Below, piece by piece: positions 1 to 4,616 of a stretch of 5,681 bases of DNA; within the stretch, counting starts at the first letter, position 1; every line of letters starts with the position of its first letter. The stretch covers positions 23,381 to 29,061 of the forward strand of contig NZHL01000006.1 of assembly GCA_002691365.1 (NCBI GenBank), read 5' to 3'. The notes below the pieces were generated by a model that was given only the letters and a program-made list of their open reading frames with translations, was not told the DNA's origin and did no database searches. The translations under genes and the position numbers were made by a program. The DNA comes from Fidelibacterota bacterium. Lineage in GTDB: Bacteria; Fidelibacterota; Marinisomatia; Marinisomatales; S15-B10.

Positions 1-323
1 GGTATAGCAAGCATAGCAGCTGAAGGAACCCAATTCTGAAAAGCTTCTCCAGCAATGGTCATATCAACTGTTCCTAGTTGAAGACCATTAATCAAATCAA
101 TTTCTTTTCCAAGTTGTTCATTAGGATAAATTTTAATTTTTATTTTTCCAAGTGATCTTTCTTCAACAATTTTTTTAAAATATAAAGATGATTTATTCCA
201 AATATCATCTTCATTAGCTAAATGACCAAGCTTTAAAACATAATTATTATCATCAGAGCAAGAATTAAATAAAAACATGAAAAATAGAAAAAATATTTTA
301 TGTAGTTTTTTAATTTGATTCAA
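1..323 (-). CDS. dctP: TRAP transporter solute-binding protein, DctP family, N-terminal part (runs off the left edge)
   Basis: This is the extracytoplasmic substrate-capture subunit of a tripartite ATP-independent periplasmic transporter, which would hand an organic anion or similar solute to DctQ/DctM membrane subunits (expected beyond the left edge). About 107 residues are visible. After the leader come family features: KLGHLANED near residue 31, the IVEERSLGKIKIKIYPNEQL block (about 53-72) followed by LGKE, and GLQLGTVDMTIAGEAFQNW (about 80-98). I start it at TTG (321-323), because this gives a lysine-rich n-region (NQIKKLHK), a hydrophobic core (IFFLFFMFLF) and a lipobox-like NSC with Cys22, followed by SDD. 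The first in-frame ATG (276-278) would remove the positive charges. The TTG lies 4 bp after the DUF805 stop with no clear Shine-Dalgarno site, so translational coupling is likely. The family is secure, the substrate cannot be told, and the start and lipidation are inferred. Confidence 0.85.
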   Translation of the reverse strand, partial: MNQIKKLHKIFFLFFMFLFNSCSDDNNYVLKLGHLANEDDIWNKSSLYFKKIVEERSLGKIKIKIYPNEQLGKEIDLINGLQLGTVDMTIAGEAFQNWVPSAAMLAI

Positions 324-327
324 TGTT

Positions 328-687
328 CTAATTATTAGTTGAATAATATTTAACAATTTCATTTTTACCATAATTATTGCGACCAATATCTCCCTTTTTA
401 AATAAAAATAACCAATAAGGAATTAAACCAATAATAGTAAATGGTAATAATATATTCCAACCAGATTTATTGATATCATGTAATCTTCTAATACTTAATG
501 ATAAAGAGGGTATAAAATTGATTAATTGAATTATTGGAGCTATGTTATATTGACCAGAAGCAATTAAGATAAAAATAAAAATTAAGTTAAATATTAAAAC
601 ATTAATTAGTTCATTCCTTGAAGATCGTCCTTTAAAATTTGTTAGATTTTTAAAATATACTGACTCAATTGATTGTACAAAATTCAT
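328..687 (-). CDS. DUF805 family small membrane protein
   Basis: This is a 119-residue protein of the DUF805 family, which is membrane-embedded and has no established function. Family marks are FKGRSSRNEL (residues about 18-27, the usual FxGRxxRxE motif), a hydrophobic segment (about 29-45), the core SLSLSIRRLHDINKSGWNIL (about 61-80, the SvRRLHDxxkSGW signature), a further membrane segment (about 80-96) and a C-terminal GRNNYGKN matching the family's GxNxYG. Length is normal for the family. It starts at ATG 685-687 with no recognisable Shine-Dalgarno site and stops with TAG. The TRAP solute-binding gene begins 4 bp downstream, so the two form an operon. Whether DUF805 has any role in the transport system is unknown, and the pairing may only reflect shared transcription. 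Confidence 0.9.
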   Translation of the reverse strand: MNFVQSIESVYFKNLTNFKGRSSRNELINVLIFNLIFIFILIASGQYNIAPIIQLINFIPSLSLSIRRLHDINKSGWNILLPFTIIGLIPYWLFLFKKGDIGRNNYGKNEIVKYYSTNN

Positions 688-697
688 GATAGTTTAA

Positions 698-718
698 TTT
701 TTAATATAATATTAAAAA
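698..718. promoter_or_regulatory. 21-bp AT-only palindrome just upstream of the DUF805-TRAP pair
   Basis: Two perfect 10-bp arms (TTTTTAATAT and ATATTAAAAA) flank a single central base, ending 11 bp before the DUF805 start codon. The position suits a repressor operator or a -10 region of the operon. All bases are A or T in an AT-rich genome, so chance is a real alternative. Confidence 0.3.
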
Positions 719-722
719 ATAA

Positions 723-753
723 TGATTTTCACTTTTCATATAGTGATTTTTAC
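723..753. repeat. Pair of 10-bp direct repeats with a 21-bp period upstream of the DUF805-TRAP pair
   Basis: TGATTTTCAC at 723-732 recurs as TGATTTTTAC at 744-753, with one difference. The 21-bp period is two helical turns, so both copies face the same side of the DNA, as binding sites for a dimeric or cooperative regulator often do. They lie in the only promoter-sized gap (688-783) for the operon. A regulatory role is inferred. Confidence 0.3.
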
Positions 754-783
754 ATGTATTCAAGGAAAGTTTTAAAAAAGTAG

Positions 784-857
784 TAGCGGAGCAGGGATTT
801 GAACCCCGGACCTCTGGATTATGATTCCATTGCTCTAACCAACTGAGCTACTCCGCC
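784..857 (-). tRNA. tRNA-Met(CAT), elongator type
   Basis: The 74-nt transcript folds as a standard cloverleaf: 7-bp acceptor (GGCGGAG/CUCCGCU), D-stem GCUC/GAGC, anticodon loop AUCAUAA with anticodon CAU, a 5-nt variable loop and T-stem CGGGG/CCCUG with loop UUCAAAU. It is an elongator rather than an initiator, because D-stem pair 11-24 is C-G and the anticodon stem lacks the three consecutive G-C pairs of initiators. Pairs 4-69 and 5-68 are G-C, unlike lysidine-modified tRNA-Ile2, so Met is preferred over Ile. Oddities are a G1-U72 wobble at the acceptor end and an A27-G43 mismatch at the base of the anticodon stem. CCA is not encoded (the bases after the discriminator A are CTA), so it must be added after transcription. 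A run of six T (779-774) follows and may help termination, but no hairpin precedes it. Confidence 0.93.
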
Positions 858-923
858 ATTTCTTCATTTTGTCCTCAATCTTTTTAACATTTGCTTGGTT
901 GTTAAAATTAATATTTAAAACTA

Positions 924-949
924 TAGTACCCCACCTTTAGTACCCCACC
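924..949. repeat. Tandem 12-bp direct repeat, TAGTACCCCACC x2
   Basis: TAGTACCCCACC occurs at 924-935 and again, identically, at 938-949, separated by TT (period 14 bp). On the minus strand it reads GGTGGGGTACTA. The G+C content is far above the surrounding AT-rich DNA. The copies lie 67-92 bp upstream of the tRNA-Met 5' end. They could be binding sites for a protein near the tRNA promoter or a relic of a recombinase arm-type site. The repeat itself is certain; its role is not. Confidence 0.85.
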
Positions 950-1032
950 ATAACAAATTTAATCAAAAAATCTTGATTTATAAGAGAAATAAATTAACAA
1001 TATTTATATATTTTTCATAAATAAGACCAATT

Positions 1033-1092
1033 ATAAATAAAAACCTCACTAATCATAATTAAATATATTATTTATAATGATTAATGAGGTTT
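1033..1092 (-). terminator. Intrinsic terminator of amt (distal hairpin)
   Basis: Arms 1041-1056 and 1077-1092 form a 16-bp stem around a 20-nt AT-only loop. The single non-identity is a C-A mismatch in plus-strand RNA but a G-U wobble in minus-strand RNA, so the hairpin is fully paired only in the amt transcript. It is followed on the minus strand by a U-rich tract (TTTTTATTTATAA). Both points mark it as a terminator for amt. Confidence 0.8.
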
Positions 1093-1102
1093 AAATGGAA
1101 AA

Positions 1103-1140
1103 TGAGAACAACTATTAAATTTTAAATAAATAGTTTCTCA
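1103..1140 (-). terminator. Proximal hairpin in the amt 3' region
   Basis: Minus-strand arms TGAGAAACTATT (1140-1129) and AATAGTTGTTCTCA (1116-1103) pair over 12 bp with a 2-nt bulge and a 12-nt loop, starting 13 nt after the amt stop codon. It is followed by only TTTTCC, so it is a weaker terminator than the distal hairpin and may instead protect the 3' end of the mRNA. Confidence 0.5.
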
Positions 1141-1153
1141 AACTACTATTTAA

Positions 1154-2452
1154 TTATTCAGCAGTAAAAACTTGAAAACCTGAGTATGATTCCATTTCAT
1201 GCTCAGATAAATCCAAACCTTTAATTTCTTCTTGTTCTGAAACTCTAACACCTATAATAGCATTTATTATTTGAAAAATAATGAATGCTAAAACAAAACA
1301 TGTAACTCCATATCCTAAAACTCCCACCAATTGAGTTACAAAGGAATTATCTGCACTAAAAATACCTACAGCTAAAGTTCCCCAAATTCCACAAACCAAG
1401 TGGACTGATACTGCTCCAACTGGGTCATCTAATTTAAGTTTATCTAATTGTAAAACTGACAATACAACAATAATTCCAGCAATAAAACCTATAATGATTG
1501 CACTAATTGGAGAAACAACATCAGCTCCAGCTGTAATTCCAACTAATCCAGCCAATGAACCATTTAAAACCATAGATAAATCCGGCTTACTACTTATTGA
1601 CCATGAACATATCATAGATCCAATAACACCAGCTGCAGCAGCTAAAGTTGTAGTTACAAATACTAATGAAACTCCAGCAGGATCAGCTGAAAGAACGGAA
1701 CCTCCATTAAAACCATACCATCCAAACCAAAGTAGAAATACACCTATGGAAACAAGTGGCATATTATGACCCATAATGGGTTTTATACTACCGTCTTTCA
1801 TATATTTTCCTAATCTTGGACCTAATACAATTATTCCAGCTAAGGCAGCCCAACCGCCAACACTATGAACTAATGTTGAACCAGCGAAATCATGAAATCC
1901 CCTTTCAGACAACCAGCCACCACCCCAATGCCATGATCCAACGATAGGATAAACTATAGCAACATAAATGGCTGAAAAGATTAAAAAACTACTTAGTTTT
2001 ATTCTTTCAGCTACAGCTCCAGAAACAATAGTTGCTGCAGTCGCTGCAAACATAGCCTGAAAAATAAAATCAGTATAATATGTGTATGCACCACCGGCAT
2101 ATTCAATTAAACCACCTGGACCATCCGGTAATGAAAGTCCAAAACCAGCAAAACCTATAAATCCATTAAAATCACCTGGGTACATCAAATTAAAACCACA
2201 CAAAAAATATGTTAAAATACCAATAGCAACTATACTAATATTTTTAAATAGTATATTTACTGTATTTTTAGATCTAGTTAAACCAGATTCTAATGCAGCA
2301 AAGCCTAAATGCATTATAAATACAAGTAAAGTAGAAACAAGCATCCATGTGTTGTTAGCAGTAAACATTGCATCAGCTGCACCATGAGCATCTGCAAATA
2401 ATAGACCACCTCCAAAAATTATAGCAAATGAAAATAAAACTTTTTTTAGCAT
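1154..2452 (-). CDS. amt: Ammonium transporter, Amt/MEP/Rh family
   Basis: This inner-membrane trimeric channel imports ammonium for nitrogen assimilation. The product is 432 residues, normal for the family, with about 11 membrane helices after a cleavable-looking leader (MLKKVLFSF..., possible cut after LLFADA). Numbering from this start and comparing with E. coli AmtB, I see the periplasmic gate Phe135 and Phe248 (in QAMFAATAA and GFNGGS), Ser252 of the ammonium site, Trp176 (WHWGGG), Asp188 and the twin pore histidines His196 (DFAGSTLVHS) and His351 (VHLVCGIWG). All key residues are present. Helix 1, with HLGFAALESGLTRSKNTVN, marks a subtype different from AmtB. The C-tail has GLDLSEHEMESYSGFQ, related to the regulatory GLDxxEHG region. 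I choose ATG 2450-2452 because a GAGGGG site sits 8 nt before it; the frame is open further upstream, but the earlier ATG (2489-2491) would lie on top of the promoter. No glnK/P-II gene is adjacent. Confidence 0.97.
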   Translation of the reverse strand: MLKKVLFSFAIIFGGGLLFADAHGAADAMFTANNTWMLVSTLLVFIMHLGFAALESGLTRSKNTVNILFKNISIVAIGILTYFLCGFNLMYPGDFNGFIGFAGFGLSLPDGPGGLIEYAGGAYTYYTDFIFQAMFAATAATIVSGAVAERIKLSSFLIFSAIYVAIVYPIVGSWHWGGGWLSERGFHDFAGSTLVHSVGGWAALAGIIVLGPRLGKYMKDGSIKPIMGHNMPLVSIGVFLLWFGWYGFNGGSVLSADPAGVSLVFVTTTLAAAAGVIGSMICSWSISSKPDLSMVLNGSLAGLVGITAGADVVSPISAIIIGFIAGIIVVLSVLQLDKLKLDDPVGAVSVHLVCGIWGTLAVGIFSADNSFVTQLVGVLGYGVTCFVLAFIIFQIINAIIGVRVSEQEEIKGLDLSEHEMESYSGFQVFTAE

Positions 2453-2460
2453 TATTATTT

Positions 2461-2466
2461 CCCCTC
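2461..2466 (-). promoter_or_regulatory. Shine-Dalgarno site deciding the amt start
   Basis: GAGGGG on the minus strand stands 8 nt before ATG 2450-2452. It selects this start over the in-frame ATG 13 codons upstream, which has no such site and would place the RBS inside the coding region, ahead of what is clearly a signal sequence. Confidence 0.8.
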
Positions 2467-2488
2467 TTAATATATTATTTATTATATG

Positions 2489-2519
2489 CAAATATATTTA
2501 ATATATTTTAGAGAGCAAA
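2489..2519 (-). promoter_or_regulatory. Putative Bacteroidota-type promoter of amt
   Basis: On the minus strand TTTG (2519-2516) is followed after 19 bp by TATATTTG (2496-2489). This fits the Bacteroidota -33/-7 pattern (TTTG, about 17-23 bp, TAnnTTTG). A TATAAT (2486-2481) lies just downstream but has no acceptable -35 at 16-18 bp. The implied 5' leader is about 30 nt. I see no sigma-54 (GG-N10-GC) element, although nitrogen-regulated amt genes of proteobacteria usually have one. In such AT-rich DNA the match could be accidental. Confidence 0.45.
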
Positions 2520-2562
2520 GTGTTTTTTCTAAAAAATTTAGATGTTTTAATAGTTTAACTTA

Positions 2563-4041
2563 CTAAGATGAAGAAATAATATTTAAAAGCTCCAATGACA
2601 ATCTTACTCCTACACCAGATGGGCCTGATGGAATATATGGTTGATCCTTTGTCTGCCATGCAGTACCAGCTATATCAAAATGGACCCAAGGAGTATCATT
2701 TACAAATTCTTTTAGGAATGCAGCTCCTGCAATTGTTCCAGCTTGTCCAGGTGCTCCTAAATTTTTAACATCTGCTATTTTACTTTTTACTTGTTCACAA
2801 TATTCATCCCATAGAGGTAATTCCCAACATCTTTCAGAAGTTATTTCTCCAGCCTTTAAAATATTATTAATTAGCGTTTTGTTATTACCCATTATACCAG
2901 TAGCTATGTGTCCTAGTGAATATATTACAGCTCCTGTAAGTGTGGCAAAATCAATCATAAATTGTGGTTTGTAGATATCATTTATGTAGGATAATGCATC
3001 AGCCAATACCATTCTTCCTTCAGCATCAGTATTTAATATTTCAATAGTTTTCCCGTTGTAAGCTTTAACAATATCGCCAGGTTTAATTGCATTGCCTCCA
3101 GGCATATTTTCAGTAGCAGCAATTGCACAAATTAAATTTAGTTTAGGTTTTAACTCTTTAACTGCTTTCATTATTCCTAAAACTGTAGCTGCTCCGCACA
3201 TATCAAATTTCATTTCATCCATTTTTGGAGATGGTTTTATAGATATACCTCCTGTATCAAATGTTATTCCTTTTCCCAAAAAAGCATAGGGTCTTTCATT
3301 TTTATTATCCGCACCATTATATTCTAAAATTATAAATTTAGGAGGTTCATATGCCCCTTTTGCAACTGCAGAAAAAGATCCCATTCCAATATTTGTAAAT
3401 TCCTCACGATCAAAAATTTTACATTTAATTTTAGAATACTTTGCTATTTTGATAGATTCATCAGCTATTTTAGAAGGTGTTAAAATATTGCTTGGATGAT
3501 TTGCTAAATCTCTTGAATAACAAGTGGCGTTGCTGATAATAACACCATCATTAATTCCTGTATTATCACCATCAAGAATTGAACTTTTAATTGTGAATTC
3601 TTTTTTATTTTTAGATTTGTAATAATTAAAATCATATGAACCTAAAATCAATCCTTCAACTAAAGATTTAGTTAATTCATATTTGTTTACGTTTAATTTA
3701 TAACCTCCAATAAGTTCAATAATAAAATTTGAGATTTCATTTTTTTTAATTTCTTTAATTACTGTACCTGCACAACCTCTTAATTTATCAATAGTATATT
3801 TTTTGGAATTTCCTAAACCTATAAGTAAAATCTTTGAATTATTATCACCAAGATAGATTAATAAAGAAGAATTTAATTTTCCTTTAAAACTTGCTTTTAA
3901 AATAACATTATTCAATTGATTATTAATTTTTTCACCTATTTTACTTAATCCAATATCTTCAAAATATCCAAATACAGATAATTCTTGATCTTTGATATCA
4001 CTTAATTTAGATAGTGAATTAATTTTACTTAGAGTTGACAT
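2563..4041 (-). CDS. pepA: Leucyl aminopeptidase, peptidase family M17
   Basis: This cytosolic, normally hexameric two-metal aminopeptidase removes N-terminal residues from peptides, mainly in peptide and protein turnover. The 492-residue length is typical. An N-terminal macro-like domain (about 1-160) precedes the catalytic domain. Metal ligands and catalytic residues align with E. coli PepA at a constant offset of 13: Lys257, Asp262 (GKGITFDTGG), Lys269, Asp280 (FDMCGAA), and Asp339, Glu341 and Arg343 in the family signature NTDAEGRMVLADAL. The enzyme should therefore be active. The start ATG has an ACGGAG site (4055-4050) 8 nt upstream. The gene ends in TAG directly followed by TAA. The terminator of the HMA gene lies only 39 bp upstream, so it needs a very close promoter or readthrough. 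amt follows after 110 bp with its own promoter candidate. Confidence 0.97.
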   Translation of the reverse strand: MSTLSKINSLSKLSDIKDQELSVFGYFEDIGLSKIGEKINNQLNNVILKASFKGKLNSSLLIYLGDNNSKILLIGLGNSKKYTIDKLRGCAGTVIKEIKKNEISNFIIELIGGYKLNVNKYELTKSLVEGLILGSYDFNYYKSKNKKEFTIKSSILDGDNTGINDGVIISNATCYSRDLANHPSNILTPSKIADESIKIAKYSKIKCKIFDREEFTNIGMGSFSAVAKGAYEPPKFIILEYNGADNKNERPYAFLGKGITFDTGGISIKPSPKMDEMKFDMCGAATVLGIMKAVKELKPKLNLICAIAATENMPGGNAIKPGDIVKAYNGKTIEILNTDAEGRMVLADALSYINDIYKPQFMIDFATLTGAVIYSLGHIATGIMGNNKTLINNILKAGEITSERCWELPLWDEYCEQVKSKIADVKNLGAPGQAGTIAGAAFLKEFVNDTPWVHFDIAGTAWQTKDQPYIPSGPSGVGVRLSLELLNIISSS

Positions 4042-4080
4042 TAATTATTCTCCGTTAAATAAGATTTTAAAATTTTAAAC

Positions 4081-4112
4081 AAAAAAAAAGGGTTGATAAA
4101 ACTCAACCCTTT
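4081..4112 (-). terminator. Intrinsic terminator after the HMA protein gene
   Basis: A perfect 10-bp stem (AAAGGGTTGA at 4087-4096 and TCAACCCTTT at 4103-4112) closes a 6-nt loop. In the minus-strand transcript it ends in an unbroken T run down to 4081. It begins 18 nt after the HMA stop codon. A-rich DNA on the other flank gives a weaker T tract for the plus strand too, but no plus-strand gene needs it. Confidence 0.92.
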
Positions 4113-4130
4113 AAAATAATAAAAAAAAAA

Positions 4131-4523
4131 TTAGATAGATTCTTTTGATGACTTTGTAGACTCACATGAAGAACCAACTTTTGCACTAGCTTTTTTTGAG
4201 TCATAATCGCAAGAAGATTCAGATTTGGCTGAATAACCTGCATCGATTATAGTATTTTTGATTTGAACTGCATTTATTTTATTAGGTAAATATTCGACTT
4301 TAGCAGTTTTGCTGTCAAAACAAACATCTGCGTTTTTTACACCTTTTTGTTTAATCAAAGCAGTTTCAATTTTAGAGGCGCATGCTTCTTCACAAGCCAT
4401 TCCTTCAACAGCGAGAGTCATGGTCTCTGTTGATTTTTTAGAATCTGAACCAATCAAACATGTTGAACCAACAACAAATACAGTTGAAAATAACAATACA
4501 GCGGCCAAAGATAATTTTTTCAT
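4131..4523 (-). CDS. Secreted heavy-metal-associated (HMA) domain protein with CX3C motif
   Basis: The 130-residue product has an N-terminal export signal (MKK then a hydrophobic run to about residue 19), one HMA fold (about 34-97) and a polar Ser/Lys-rich tail. HMA domains bind soft or transition metals such as Cu(I), Hg or Zn and pass them between proteins. The metal loop here is GMACEEAC, with Cys44 and Cys48 three residues apart instead of the usual CXXC; this CX3C form is found in Bacteroidota-type proteins. Further cysteines are Cys68 (ADVCFD), Cys105 and Cys120, the last two in repeated SSC contexts in the tail. Cys22 (GSTC) is a poor lipobox, so a soluble periplasmic protein is more likely than a lipoprotein. 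ACGGAG (4539-4534) lies 10 nt before the ATG. No P-type ATPase or metal regulator is next to it, so the metal and partner are unknown. Confidence 0.88.
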   Translation of the reverse strand: MKKLSLAAVLLFSTVFVVGSTCLIGSDSKKSTETMTLAVEGMACEEACASKIETALIKQKGVKNADVCFDSKTAKVEYLPNKINAVQIKNTIIDAGYSAKSESSCDYDSKKASAKVGSSCESTKSSKESI

Positions 4524-4554
4524 TTCAATAATACTCCGTTATTAAACAAAATCT

Positions 4555-4560
4555 ATTATA
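4555..4560 (-). promoter_or_regulatory. Possible -10 box of the HMA protein gene
   Basis: A perfect TATAAT on the minus strand lies 31 nt before the ATG, in the 93-bp gap after the MFS gene. No good -35 sits at 16-18 bp (CCTTAT at 17; TTATTG at 15). The gap also lacks a strong terminator for the MFS gene, so cotranscription is equally possible. Confidence 0.35.
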
Positions 4561-4616
4561 AAATTATTAAAATTCCAATAAGGATAATATTTAAATAAAT
4601 TTAAAAAAATTATGTT

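Larger units (their letters stand above)
858..1153. other. Intergenic region between amt and the tRNA
   Basis: This 296-bp stretch holds no coding frame I can support on either strand. It contains the two 3' hairpins of amt (1033-1140), the GC-rich 12-bp tandem repeat (924-949) and presumably the tRNA promoter. A weak minus-strand candidate is TTGATT, 18 bases, TACTAA, whose -10 element falls on the repeat; it is not strong enough to call separately. Confidence 0.6.

Noticed and set aside
784..857. tRNA read as Ile2 (CAU with lysidine)
   Set aside because: Acceptor pairs 4-69 and 5-68 and the anticodon stem do not resemble tRNA-Ile2; the overall sequence is that of elongator Met.
1494..2387. 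Plus-strand open frames of 91 and 101 codons inside amt (1494-1769, 2082-2387)
   Set aside because: They lie opposite a clearly conserved amt gene, have no ribosome binding site and match no family; they are antisense shadows.
2489..2491. ATG as start of amt
   Set aside because: It would put the GAGGGG site inside the gene and precede the signal sequence with 13 unrelated residues.
2532..2546. TCTAAA-TTT-TTTAGA palindrome after pepA as a terminator
   Set aside because: The stem is only 6 AT-rich base pairs and is followed on the minus strand by A residues rather than T, so it is not a convincing terminator.
3092..3289. Plus-strand open frame opposite the pepA catalytic region
   Set aside because: It is antisense to the most conserved part of pepA, is short and has no recognisable features.
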